This document shows, one piece after another, positions 6,538 through 14,197 of a DNA stretch of 36,680 bases. Made by a program: the position numbers and the translations under genes. Source of the DNA: a virus; the IMG/VR virus record IMGVR_UViG_3300045999_005676, positions 1-36,680 of that record. One strand, given 5' to 3'. How positions within the stretch are numbered: the first letter of the stretch is position 1; each line of letters starts with the position of its first letter. The notes below the pieces were generated by a model. It did no database searches and was not told where the DNA came from. It saw only the letters and a program-made list of their open reading frames with translations.

Positions 6538-6879
6538 TTATTCGATGTTGGTTGCGACTAGCCAACTGCCACAACAGTTATAAACTTCAAAGCCCTTCCA
6601 AACCCCTTTTTCATAGGGCTGGAAATAATCCCTTGAGCCGCCGACAAACCAAAGCCTATGCTTGCTTTCAAGAATCTCGTTAACATTAGCTGGCTTCCAT
6701 TCCTCATCTACCTTGCTTACGCAATCAATCATTCCATCAAATGAAGTTTGCGTTTTTGTCCAAAGCCTATCAGCGTTTTTACGGATAAAGCTTTTGACCG
6801 TTGCAAGGGTGATTTTCTTTTTCTTTTGCTCGCCCGCTTGAACCGGGGCTTGTTCGGTTGTGGTTCCGTTGTTCATCAT
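6538..6879 (-). CDS. Hypothetical early protein, 112-113 aa
   Basis: First gene after the operator-like palindromes, so probably under that control. A low-complexity polar N-terminus (NNGTTTEQAPVQAGEQKKKK) precedes a globular part with conserved-looking SFIRKNADRLWTKTQTSFDG, then RLWFVGGSRDYFQPYEKG and a Cys-Cys pair (YNCCGSWLV). Two adjacent ATGs (6879, 6876) are possible starts. It resembles anonymous phage early proteins; function unknown. Confidence 0.7.
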   Translation of the reverse strand: MMNNGTTTEQAPVQAGEQKKKKITLATVKSFIRKNADRLWTKTQTSFDGMIDCVSKVDEEWKPANVNEILESKHRLWFVGGSRDYFQPYEKGVWKGFEVYNCCGSWLVATNIE

Positions 6880-6886
6880 GGAACCA

Positions 6887-6918
6887 GTTTAAGGTATCTT
6901 AAACCTTTGTAAAGGTTT
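6887..6918. promoter_or_regulatory. Two overlapping operator-like palindromes
   Basis: GTTTAAG-GTAT-CTTAAAC (6887-6904) is a perfect inverted repeat with 7-nt arms. It overlaps by four bases a second perfect one, AAACCTTT-GT-AAAGGTTT (6901-6918), with 8-nt arms. They lie immediately upstream of the gene starting at 6879, in one of the few true intergenic gaps (6880-6951). The geometry is that of dimeric-repressor operators. No clear -35/-10 pair can be assigned; TTTACA and TAAGAT occur in the minus strand but with wrong spacing. Confidence 0.65.
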
Positions 6919-6951
6919 TCCTTAAGTTATTTCTCTTTGACTATCAACGAC

Positions 6952-7248
6952 TTATGCCTTGCCGCTGATTTTGTAGTGGGTGATTGCGGAGATTCTGCGA
7001 CCAGAAAGATCGAAGATTCGGAAGTCTTTTTTGAGCAGAAAACCAGCCTCGACCATTTGATTGATAAGCTTGTTGCAACTGCCCCCTGTATGCTTGGCAT
7101 TAAATCCCATGGCCTTCAATGCGGCATCGGTGCGAAGCCATCCACTAGGAACTTGTTCCTGTTGTCTCTCCAAATATTTTTTTAGGGTCTGCGCCCATTC
7201 GCCTTTGAATCCTATCTTGTTCCAGCTTTTATTGTGATGCGGCTTCAT
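6952..7248 (-). CDS. Winged-helix-like small protein, 98 aa
   Basis: ATG 7248 overlaps the phosphoesterase stop (ATGA) and has GGAGG upstream. The body (EWAQTLKKYLERQQEQVP, then WLRTDAALKAMGF, CNKLINQMVEAGFLLKKDFR, and a beta-hairpin FDLSGRRISAITHYKIS) fits a winged helix with helix, recognition helix and wing. It is the nearest upstream gene to the operator-like palindromes, making it a candidate regulator of them. This is inference from position and predicted fold. Confidence 0.65.
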   Translation of the reverse strand: MKPHHNKSWNKIGFKGEWAQTLKKYLERQQEQVPSGWLRTDAALKAMGFNAKHTGGSCNKLINQMVEAGFLLKKDFRIFDLSGRRISAITHYKISGKA

Positions 7249-7976
7249 ACCGGGAACCTCCACTCGCCATCGCTGGTTGGGGATAGAACATTCACGATGC
7301 AGTTCTTGTCGTTGTATTCTCCCCACGCAATGCCGTGTTGCCATCGAGTCACGGAACGATTGCGCCTTGCGTAGTGCATCGAATCCACATTTGCCAAACA
7401 TCCAATCGTCCAGCCTACAGGCGCACCGACCGATCTCCCGGCGGCTCGATCTACCCGGTGAAGATGCCCGATGACGACAGGCTTCTTCATCATTTCACAA
7501 TGGTCACGAACAGCGTTCTCGTTGAACATCCAGCCATGGCCGAACATTGTTCCGCCAAACTCCCTCCATCCTTTTACAATATCGTATTGTACAATCTCTG
7601 CCTTGATGTCTTTGCAAAGCTGATGAATGTCCGCAAGGCAAGAAGTAGCGCAATGAGCTAGGATTGCGTTTGGGGAATATTGATGTTCGTAGGCTCGATG
7701 TTCGTGGTTGCCTATGAAAAAAACATTTGGCTCTAAAAGCTGTAAAAAGTTTATGCCCGCGCGGAAATCCTCAGTGATGCTTGCGGCCCTATCCGCAGAA
7801 TCGGGAGAGCGCATCGCTCCAGCCCGAAAAGCGGCTAAGTCGATTGCGTCCCCAAGGTGAAGGATAAGGTCGGGCTTCCAGCGTTTCTTAAATTCTAAAG
7901 CCGCCTTGGTTGCCTTCGCATCGGCCAAGTGGCCGTGAGAACAGGAGACAGCCATAAACTTTTTCCACTTGGTCAT
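7245..7976 (-). CDS. Calcineurin-like metallophosphoesterase
   Basis: The metal-binding motifs of metallophosphoesterases appear in order: SCSHGH (11-16, taking the place of DxH), GDAID (42-46), GNHEH (89-93), a central GHGWMF, and GHLHRVD near the C-terminus. The first motif lacks the usual first Asp, as in some divergent members. Length 243 aa is typical of a single domain. Substrates in phage homologues include phosphoproteins, nucleotides and DNA ends; the sequence does not decide. The gene is coupled to both neighbours by ATGA overlaps. Confidence 0.85.
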   Translation of the reverse strand: MTKWKKFMAVSCSHGHLADAKATKAALEFKKRWKPDLILHLGDAIDLAAFRAGAMRSPDSADRAASITEDFRAGINFLQLLEPNVFFIGNHEHRAYEHQYSPNAILAHCATSCLADIHQLCKDIKAEIVQYDIVKGWREFGGTMFGHGWMFNENAVRDHCEMMKKPVVIGHLHRVDRAAGRSVGAPVGWTIGCLANVDSMHYARRNRSVTRWQHGIAWGEYNDKNCIVNVLSPTSDGEWRFPV

Positions 7977-8320
7977 TTTTCATGGCCAGTAATTGTGAAC
8001 CAAATGGCTCTACAATTTTCTCTGGCAGTAGTGGCACAAACAGAATCGTCATTCATGCCTTCATGGGCAAGCTCCATTATGATTCTCATGCTTTGCCTCA
8101 ACGATAATAGGTAGGTGATTTGGTCTGTGGCTTCCTCAATGGCATTCTCAACTTGTCTGGCCGCTGGCATTGACCAGAGGCTACCCCCATGGTTTTTCTG
8201 CCCGGCCCTATATTTTCGATCCAGCAAATCACAAGTGGCTAATTTTATCTGCTCAAGGTGGGCTTCGTGCGCCTCCGTCATTTCGTTGTTGGGCTTGAGC
8301 ACAACCTTATTCGTTGTCAT
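7973..8320 (-). CDS. Hypothetical phage protein (MazG-like layout), 115 aa
   Basis: The frame opens earlier (8359), but ATG 8320, just after the endolysin stop, is the likely start. The segment KYRAGQKNHGGSLWSMPAAR followed by NAIEEATDQITYLLSLRQSM has an E-E-x-x-D helix reminiscent of small all-alpha NTP pyrophosphohydrolases, and matches a common anonymous phage family with Y..G...HGG.L. Enzymatic activity is not proven by these residues alone. Its stop overlaps the phosphoesterase start. Confidence 0.65.
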   Translation of the reverse strand: MTTNKVVLKPNNEMTEAHEAHLEQIKLATCDLLDRKYRAGQKNHGGSLWSMPAARQVENAIEEATDQITYLLSLRQSMRIIMELAHEGMNDDSVCATTARENCRAIWFTITGHEK

Positions 8321-8324
8321 TTGA

Positions 8325-8840
8325 TTAACGACTAGCCCACGAATTCTTTTTTGAAACAATTTTCTTAGCGGGTTTTGGGTTATTCACTTGTTCTTTTTGC
8401 GGTGACACAAGCTCCCGCCATCCCGAAACGCTGGCATCTTCTAGGTGAGGTTCCTCCCAATCGAGCCTACGTAAACCCCCAACGCTCTCGGCGATTTTGT
8501 GGGCGATGGCGTAGGTCTCGTTATCATCCCAACCCGCAATGAAGGAGCCTGTCGCAGTCTCAACCAGCGGGACAAAATCAATCGCCCTTTTGTAGCAGTG
8601 CATGGACTGGCACTCTGGGTAGCCCCTTGCATTCGTAACCTTTGGCCCCGGATGCCCCGGCACTCGCCCCTTTTTGTAAAGCTCTTCTTGCTCTTCTGCC
8701 GTCCTGTTCGAGCAATAGACTAGAACATAAACCTTCTTCGCCCAGCACTCGGAAAACCACTTGGCTACCTTCTTCTGGAACTTCGGCTCAAGGCTCTTTA
8801 TATGGCCCTCAGAGCGTTCTAAAGCCTGTTTAAGCGTCAT
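8325..8840 (-). CDS. M15 peptidase endolysin (L-Ala-D-Glu/VanY type)
   Basis: Cuts the peptide stem of peptidoglycan during lysis, by family. The zinc-site pattern is visible: S79-M-H81-x6-D88 (SMHCYKRAID) and the distal P-H132-L-E (EEPHLE). Upstream, GPKVTNARGYPECQSMH follows the phage M15 pattern GP-VTNA-----S-H. There is no signal peptide, so a holin is needed for release. The ATG overlaps the stop of the o-spanin-like lipoprotein (ATGA). The C-terminal 35 residues are basic and low complexity (PKPAKKIVSKKNSWASR), possibly a cell-wall-binding tail. Confidence 0.88.
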   Translation of the reverse strand: MTLKQALERSEGHIKSLEPKFQKKVAKWFSECWAKKVYVLVYCSNRTAEEQEELYKKGRVPGHPGPKVTNARGYPECQSMHCYKRAIDFVPLVETATGSFIAGWDDNETYAIAHKIAESVGGLRRLDWEEPHLEDASVSGWRELVSPQKEQVNNPKPAKKIVSKKNSWASR

Positions 8841-9121
8841 TTGTTTTCCGCCCTAGCCCTCCACCTTTCCCCCTCGGCGATGGCGTTGGAAAGCTCTACA
8901 AGGGCTTTGGAGTATTGTTCTCGGAGTTTGTTGTTGAATATCTTGGTCTCTTGTTCCACCCTATCCCACTCCATCATTAGGTGCAGAATGTCGGAGGAGG
9001 TGGGGTAAGAGTAGGTTATTTCTTGGGTAGTAGTGGCGCAACCGCTAATCCCGATCAACCCACCAGCTAGTCCCGCCCACGCCACGAACCCAACCATCAA
9101 TCGCTTTTTTACGCTTGTCAT
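8837..9121 (-). CDS. Lipoprotein, o-spanin (Rz1-like) candidate
   Basis: A positively charged start (MTSVKKRLMVGF) and hydrophobic stretch lead to a lipobox GISGC ending at Cys28, so a lipoprotein is predicted, likely in the outer membrane. The mature part is Thr-rich, then helical (VEQETKIFNNKLREQYSKAL). The gene overlaps the upstream membrane-protein gene by 77 nt in another frame, as Rz/Rz1 pairs do, and lies between holin and endolysin. It differs from classical Rz1 in lacking a proline-rich mature region; this weakens the assignment. Confidence 0.65.
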   Translation of the reverse strand: MTSVKKRLMVGFVAWAGLAGGLIGISGCATTTQEITYSYPTSSDILHLMMEWDRVEQETKIFNNKLREQYSKALVELSNAIAEGERWRARAENK

Positions 9122-9236
9122 TCCTTTGTTCTATCTCTTCATCACTTTTTTGCAAGCGGGTCTTGGCTCTATTCTTTAACCACCATACCCACGCTCCCAA
9201 CAATGCCCCTGCAACTGCAAGGACTCCTTCAATCAT
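9045..9236 (-). CDS. Inner-membrane protein, i-spanin (Rz-like) candidate
   Basis: Sixty-three residues with an N-terminal hydrophobic helix (MIEGVLAVAGALLGAWVWWL) and a charged, helical remainder (RAKTRLQKSDEEIEQRNDKR, KKAIDGWVRG). This is the minimal layout of an i-spanin, though short. The ATG overlaps the holin-candidate stop (ATGA), and the 3' end runs 77 nt into the lipoprotein gene in a different frame. An alternative is a second small holin or antiholin. Confidence 0.55.
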   Translation of the reverse strand: MIEGVLAVAGALLGAWVWWLKNRAKTRLQKSDEEIEQRNDKRKKAIDGWVRGVGGTSWWVDRD

Positions 9237-9403
9237 TTGCGGGAAAATTTAGAGAGGAAATCAAGAACGGCTTGTAAGCTTTTCTCCGGCTGGTCTCCGG
9301 GGACAAGCTGGGCGATAGCGATAACCGCCCCAAGCAAGGCCGTGATTGCGCCAAGCCAAGCAAGCCAATCCTGTGAGGTGATAAGGGAGATGATGGTTTC
9401 CAT
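9233..9403 (-). CDS. Holin candidate, 56 aa
   Basis: This short gene is METIISLITSQDWLAWLGAI, then TALLGAVIAIAQLVPGDQPE, KSLQAVLDFLSKFSRK. It has one strongly hydrophobic helix (about residues 12-33), a turn with PGDQPEK, and an amphipathic basic C-terminal helix, a layout common in small phage holins. AAGG precedes the ATG and TTGACA lies 13 nt upstream. The stop overlaps the next start (ATGA). Position at the head of the lysis genes supports membrane-permeabilising function; topology is inferred. Confidence 0.7.
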   Translation of the reverse strand: METIISLITSQDWLAWLGAITALLGAVIAIAQLVPGDQPEKSLQAVLDFLSKFSRK

Positions 9404-9422
9404 GGCCTTGTATTAGTGTCAA

Positions 9423-10064
9423 TCAGATGATTTGTCCAGTTTCCTCATTGTAAAGACCGCCGTAAGACCAGTAATTTTTGGCGGCTATCGTAAATTGTGC
9501 ATAATTGTTGGCAAGGTCTGGAAACTTTGTAATCTTAAATGGGGCGATTCCTATGTCTGCGATTTGTATGGAAAGGGTTTCTTCTATTGCTTCTTCCCCA
9601 AGCTCGGATGCAACATGGCCAGAATAAATAAATCCGCCCTCAGAGCCGTCATCGGCTCCATAATAAAGAGTTTCAAAAGCATAGTTAAAAGAATTGTTGT
9701 TATCCAAGGATGTTACAGAATAAAACAAATTTGGAAACAGACTAAAAAAAGAAAAAGAGTGTTCTTGGAAAAAGCCTATGTTTGATAAAAAGGATTTCTC
9801 AATAAATTGCGGGGCGCAAACAAGCCCTTCCTCTGTGCTGGCATCGAATCCGTAAACCCCGGTTGCCGTGACGGTTCCCCCTCCCTCCTCCTGACTTTGA
9901 TAATTTATTTCCCATTCTCGCACCCTCCAATACAACGCCATCATAAGCTCAAGCGAGGATGCCTCTCCTGAATATCGTGCCTGCAAGTCCTGTATATTTG
10001 GCAATTCGGTCTGAATGCAAGTAGGAAAATATCCGCTATAACTAGCATGAAGAACCTTGCCCAT
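9423..10064 (-). CDS. Late structural or host-recognition protein, 213 aa
   Basis: Last gene of the tail region before lysis. Helical N-terminus (SLELMMALYWRVREWEINYQ) then aromatic, beta-rich, Gly/Asn/Ser-rich sequence (FSFFSLFPNLFYSVTSLDNN) with a C-terminal WSYGGLYNEETG. No signal peptide or membrane segment. The ATG is preceded by a GAAATCC start-associated sequence (10069-10075). A role in tail tip or adsorption is suggested by position only. Confidence 0.65.
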   Translation of the reverse strand: MGKVLHASYSGYFPTCIQTELPNIQDLQARYSGEASSLELMMALYWRVREWEINYQSQEEGGGTVTATGVYGFDASTEEGLVCAPQFIEKSFLSNIGFFQEHSFSFFSLFPNLFYSVTSLDNNNSFNYAFETLYYGADDGSEGGFIYSGHVASELGEEAIEETLSIQIADIGIAPFKITKFPDLANNYAQFTIAAKNYWSYGGLYNEETGQII

Positions 10065-10085
10065 GTTAGGATTTCTGGTTTGGCT

Positions 10086-11861
10086 TTAGTAGCCTATGAC
10101 GGTGATTCGATAAGTTGCCGTGGCTGGTGTAATGTTTCCATTGGTTGCGTTGATACAATCTAATTCAAGGCCGTTTGCGGTTGTTACATGTCCAGCAAAA
10201 GCAAGCCCATTATCCATACTTGCGGGAAGCCCAAGAAGAACAACATCATTTAGATTGCATCCAGTAACCACAACACTAACAGAATTTGTGCTGTTTGAAT
10301 TTACGGTTCCAAAATAAATCGATGCGGTTGTGGTTAAGGTTTTTATTGATCCGGGCAAAACCCCATAAGTTGCAGATGATGGGATAAGCCCAAGGGAAAT
10401 AACATTTGAAACCACATTGGCTTGGGTTGGTTGCGTGAACGAGATAATGCCGCTTTTTGTTATGGAGTTGGCTATATTTATCCCAGAGCCTTGTGCTGTT
10501 GGGGAGGTTCCGAAGAATCCCAAATTCCCAGAGACGGCCATCCCGCCCCCAAAACTAACAGCCCCGCCAACGGTCAGGGTCGAATTAACATAAAGCGGGT
10601 ATGAAGAAATTGTGACCCCGGAGCCAGAAAGATCAAGCGCACCATTGCCGAACAACGACTGCTCGTAATCAACAACGGTTGTTCCGCTTGAGTTTTTTAG
10701 CCTTCTATTTGTGGCATCTACATTCGCCGTGGAGTCTTCAACATATTGAGCCGCAATTTCAGTTGCCGTTAGGTAAGCCGCTTGGTTGGCTGGAACCGCA
10801 GAGCCAGTAACAATAAGGTCGTTTTGATTAAATGTTACTGCGGTTGAGAGGACTGTTTGAGGCTTTCCTCCATCCGATATTTCAATCTCTAAACTTAACC
10901 CGGTAACTCCAGAGTTTAGAAAGTTCTCAATCTGTGCCGTATTGAAAGTTACCGTAGCTGTTTTATACGGCGGGCGGAACAATGCAGAGTCATTTACAAG
11001 AAACGCCGTGGCAATGTTTGTCTGTGATAGGTTTCCAACAAAGGCAATACCAAATTTCCCATTTGCGCCAGAAACCCTAACATTGGGCTGGCTGACCCCG
11101 CTTACATCTAAGTATTCGCCGATAGATGTTAGCTTGGCAAGCTCTGTCTGTATTTGTTCGGCGGTGGCATTGTAGGCAATTCCAGCGGTCTGATTGCCGA
11201 AAAGAAGGTTGTATTGACCCGCATAAACATTGTCATCAATTTCTAGGGAATATGTCTCACTTTGTGTCGCCGATCCCTGCTGTGTAAGTGAAAGAGTTGC
11301 ACCGCCAGTGGTTTGGGAGTTTGCCCAAACATCTTGAAATACTGCGGGGCTTTGAATAAGGCGGACAATTTGCCTTAAAGCAACCCCGGCTGTTGCGCTC
11401 CTTGTCGTGTTGATGATAACAGAGGATGCCGGGTATAGGGAAAAGGAATCCCCGCCAAGGCCAGCCGTTGTCCCTGCAAAAACCCCTGCCGTTGTTGCTG
11501 TAATTTGATAAGCAGAATTGACCCCTGCAACCGTTGTGACTGATGCCGAAATTGCATTGGCAATCGCTGTTTGGACAGAGGCCGCAGAAGCATTATAGCT
11601 GATGGCTGATGATGTTACTCCATTAAAGGTTAGCTTAAATTCTCCATCTGTGGGAGTAGCCGCATTAACCCCAATTCCAAACTTTATTGCTGAATTTTGA
11701 AAGTTTAAATAATCGTATTCAATGCCATTATATTTAAGAAAACCTATTTCAAAATTAGGCGCATCGCCTCGGTCTAATCTTGGAAGAGTTGAGGTTCCGC
11801 CAAAGCGATTTGCCAAAAGTTGTTTAGCATCAACATCAATTAGAAGTGTAAAAACATTCAT
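10086..11861 (-). CDS. Tail fibre / receptor-binding-type protein, 591 aa
   Basis: Long, Ser/Thr/Gly/Asn-rich protein with many beta repeats. Two divergent copies of a domain that reads F..G..T..I.YNA(S/T)A..(I/V)QT.(I/L) are visible (about residues 73-105 and 218-245), as seen in phage tail appendages. The second half has LTVGGAVSFGGGMAVSGNLG-type strands of the kind forming trimeric fibre shafts, then a C-terminal globular part (VTGCNLNDVVLLGLPASM, then TPATATYRITVIGY). A host-binding function is inferred from position at the end of tail genes and composition. Confidence 0.75.
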   Translation of the reverse strand: MNVFTLLIDVDAKQLLANRFGGTSTLPRLDRGDAPNFEIGFLKYNGIEYDYLNFQNSAIKFGIGVNAATPTDGEFKLTFNGVTSSAISYNASAASVQTAIANAISASVTTVAGVNSAYQITATTAGVFAGTTAGLGGDSFSLYPASSVIINTTRSATAGVALRQIVRLIQSPAVFQDVWANSQTTGGATLSLTQQGSATQSETYSLEIDDNVYAGQYNLLFGNQTAGIAYNATAEQIQTELAKLTSIGEYLDVSGVSQPNVRVSGANGKFGIAFVGNLSQTNIATAFLVNDSALFRPPYKTATVTFNTAQIENFLNSGVTGLSLEIEISDGGKPQTVLSTAVTFNQNDLIVTGSAVPANQAAYLTATEIAAQYVEDSTANVDATNRRLKNSSGTTVVDYEQSLFGNGALDLSGSGVTISSYPLYVNSTLTVGGAVSFGGGMAVSGNLGFFGTSPTAQGSGINIANSITKSGIISFTQPTQANVVSNVISLGLIPSSATYGVLPGSIKTLTTTASIYFGTVNSNSTNSVSVVVTGCNLNDVVLLGLPASMDNGLAFAGHVTTANGLELDCINATNGNITPATATYRITVIGY

Positions 11862-11869
11862 TCTATGAT

Positions 11870-12253
11870 CTATGTTCTTGTTGTGTCAATCTGAAGATAT
11901 GAAAATGGCTGATCTTTATCATAAAACGCAAGAGGCTTGGTTGTAACGGCAATAAACATCACTTGCCCGGTATATGTATTAAGCGGATCATTTTTTAATA
12001 TAGTAATTTCGTCTGGCTGTCCATTTGAGCACACATTTAGTGTTACAGCAGTATATAAAAGATATTGGCAAGTTGCACCATTAACCAGTCCTATTTTTGC
12101 GCCCTCATCTGTCCGAGTGATTGAAATTCCACTTCCGGCAAGCGGGGTTCTTGTCTTTACAGAATCTTCCAACTCATGCAAATATTTAATAGTTAGAACA
12201 GAGCCATCATCAAAACTAGGAACAGCCCCCTTTATTTTTTCACCTTCTCTCAT
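11870..12253 (-). CDS. Tail-associated hypothetical protein, 127 aa
   Basis: Acidic/polar, beta-rich (GSGISITRTDEGAKIGLVNG, CQYLLYTAVTLNVCSNGQPD), with LAGSGISI..T..G resembling segments near fibre proteins. ATG overlaps the upstream stop (ATGA). The end of the gene carries one of the TTGACA motifs (11884-11889). It is likely a fibre-linked structural or chaperone protein; evidence is positional. Confidence 0.65.
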   Translation of the reverse strand: MREGEKIKGAVPSFDDGSVLTIKYLHELEDSVKTRTPLAGSGISITRTDEGAKIGLVNGATCQYLLYTAVTLNVCSNGQPDEITILKNDPLNTYTGQVMFIAVTTKPLAFYDKDQPFSYLQIDTTRT

Positions 12254-12855
12254 AGAGGCAAAAATCCTTTTGTTGCCGTAGCCCTAACACGCCAAAGCCC
12301 CCCTGCCTTTTCTATTGAAGATCCGGTAATCCTAACATCGCTTGTGTTAATTCGCTTCCCGCCATTAACATTTGATGGCCTATTTTCTAGAATTTCAACA
12401 CTCATCGAGTTTACAATTTGAGTTGCTATTCCCCTTGCCGCTCCATCGCTTGCAGAGCCTGAATTTGTGGTAACGGTTACAGAGGGGGAAAGCCATTGTA
12501 GTTTATATTGAACTTGGACTTGTGCCAATGGCAGGGTTATAAGACCGGGTTCAACGCTTTCGTTATACGAATATGATGCCTCGCTATAATAAATAGAGGA
12601 CGGAGTGCCGCCTTCTGCTGAAATTTTTAATCTCTGTAATCCATCAACAATATTTTCAACATTTCTTCTAACCACCCTAAACGAGCCGGATGGCTGACCC
12701 GGAACTCCGCTTATTGTTGAATCTAGTCCGTAAAGTCCAGAAACAGAACGACCAACAACGCTGAATTGAAAAGCCGTAATTCCATCTCTGCCATTATCGG
12801 AAATAATTTCTGGCTCAAACTCCGCACTATTTCCACCTATGATTGTTGCGCTCAT
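12250..12855 (-). CDS. Tail structural protein candidate, 201 aa
   Basis: Beta-rich, Ser/Gly/Thr-rich protein following the tape measure gene (GRDGITAFQFSVVGRSVSGL, VQVQYKLQWLSPSVTVTTNS), ending in WRVRATATKGFLPL. Location between tape measure and fibre fits a distal tail or baseplate component. No defined family recognised. Confidence 0.65.
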   Translation of the reverse strand: MSATIIGGNSAEFEPEIISDNGRDGITAFQFSVVGRSVSGLYGLDSTISGVPGQPSGSFRVVRRNVENIVDGLQRLKISAEGGTPSSIYYSEASYSYNESVEPGLITLPLAQVQVQYKLQWLSPSVTVTTNSGSASDGAARGIATQIVNSMSVEILENRPSNVNGGKRINTSDVRITGSSIEKAGGLWRVRATATKGFLPL

Positions 12856-12858
12856 AAA

Positions 12859-14196
12859 TTATTGTGGAACTGCGGACGGGATTTTCTTTGAAAGATCATC
12901 AATGGATTTTTTTAAGGACTCAAAAACTCCGCCAAATGATTCCTTTGGCCCCATCCCCCTAGTTCCTTTCTGCGCCCTAGCACCAGCCGCAACCATCTCT
13001 GGGCTTATCCCGGCTTCTTGTGCCATAACCTTTTGCGCCATTGACGGCATTTCTGCCGCCGCCTGCTGAGCCGCAAGCCTTTTTCTAATGTCTTGTTTTG
13101 TTAGCGTAACACCCTCTTCTGCACTGGCTTTTTTTGCGAGATCGGCAAGAGTGGCCTCACGCAATCTAAAATTCTCTCTAGTTGTTTCGATTTGTTGCCT
13201 TTTTCTTGCAACGGCTAGGGCTTGTTCCCCGGCCCTTCCTTGTAGCAAAAACTCAGCCCCTTCGCCTCCCCTTTGGAATGATTCTTGTTGAGCCTTTTTT
13301 TGCTCTGCCGCTTGTAGCTTTATAAGACTTAGTTGCGCTTGCTTAAGTTTTATATTTTGTTCTGTAATAGAATTTTGGCTTCTATTTATAATTTCAATAT
13401 CCTTAGTTCTGTCTGCAACGCTCCTTAACTCTTTGTCTTGGATTTTCAATAAATTAAGGGTCTCTGCTTCTTGTGTAACAACCTGCTCTGCAAGTGATAT
13501 TTCTTCTGATTTGCCGCTAAGAAATTTTGCCTGTGCGGGATTTTTTGCTTGAAGAATTTTCAAGCTTAAAAGCTCGTCTTTTTGGCTTTGGTCAACAACG
13601 GATAGTTGTTGCGACTGAAATTTGATTAAATTTGAAATTGTTGAAAGTCGCTCTTTTTCTACCTTAAGAAGTTTAACCTCTGCCTCTCCTGCGGCAATAA
13701 GGCCTTCTTCTGGCGCAAGACCAAGATCAGTTTTAAATATACTTTCAAAAGCCCTATTGATTGCCCTTGGAAGGCTAAAACCCTCTGTTTTTTTCTGAAG
13801 CCTATCTATTTCGGATGTGATATTTTCTATTGATGACTGAACTCCCTCAGGGGTTGTTGCCGCAAGCCCAGCCCTAAATGCCTTATCCAAGCTCTTTCCG
13901 CTTGCCTCTGCCTCTCCGGCAATCCTTGTTAGGGCATCACCGAGAGCAATCCCGCCTTTAACAGCCCCAGCACCAAAAAGCCCAAGTCCACCTGTTCTTC
14001 CAATAAGTTGTAATGCCTTTGAAGTGGCAGATGCCTGACTATTGATTGACAATAAGCTTTTTGCCAAACTAGAGGCCGATCGCCCAGATTGATCAAAACT
14101 TCTTGAGGTTGCCTTGGCTTCTCTCTGAATGCCCTTTAGGACGGCAGTTCCCTTCCGTCCGTCAATCTCAATTTCTCCTCTTAATACAAAGGCCAT
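12859..14196 (-). CDS. Tape measure protein, short, 445 aa
   Basis: Helical, Gln/Ala/Lys-rich and repetitive along most of its length (QSISTQ-like segments: IEIINRSQNSITEQNIKLKQ, AQLSLIKLQAAEQKKAQQES). It has a Gly/Ala hydrophobic patch (LGLFGAGAVKGGIALGDALT, about residues 70-90) and a charged start typical of tape measures (GRKGTAVLKGIQREAKATSR). It lies two genes after the frameshifted chaperone, as in lambda (G-T-H). At roughly 0.15 nm per residue the tail would be near 65 nm, short for a siphovirus. A coiled-coil inner-tail protein is the alternative. Confidence 0.75.
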   Translation of the reverse strand: MAFVLRGEIEIDGRKGTAVLKGIQREAKATSRSFDQSGRSASSLAKSLLSINSQASATSKALQLIGRTGGLGLFGAGAVKGGIALGDALTRIAGEAEASGKSLDKAFRAGLAATTPEGVQSSIENITSEIDRLQKKTEGFSLPRAINRAFESIFKTDLGLAPEEGLIAAGEAEVKLLKVEKERLSTISNLIKFQSQQLSVVDQSQKDELLSLKILQAKNPAQAKFLSGKSEEISLAEQVVTQEAETLNLLKIQDKELRSVADRTKDIEIINRSQNSITEQNIKLKQAQLSLIKLQAAEQKKAQQESFQRGGEGAEFLLQGRAGEQALAVARKRQQIETTRENFRLREATLADLAKKASAEEGVTLTKQDIRKRLAAQQAAAEMPSMAQKVMAQEAGISPEMVAAGARAQKGTRGMGPKESFGGVFESLKKSIDDLSKKIPSAVPQ

Positions 14197-14197
14197 T

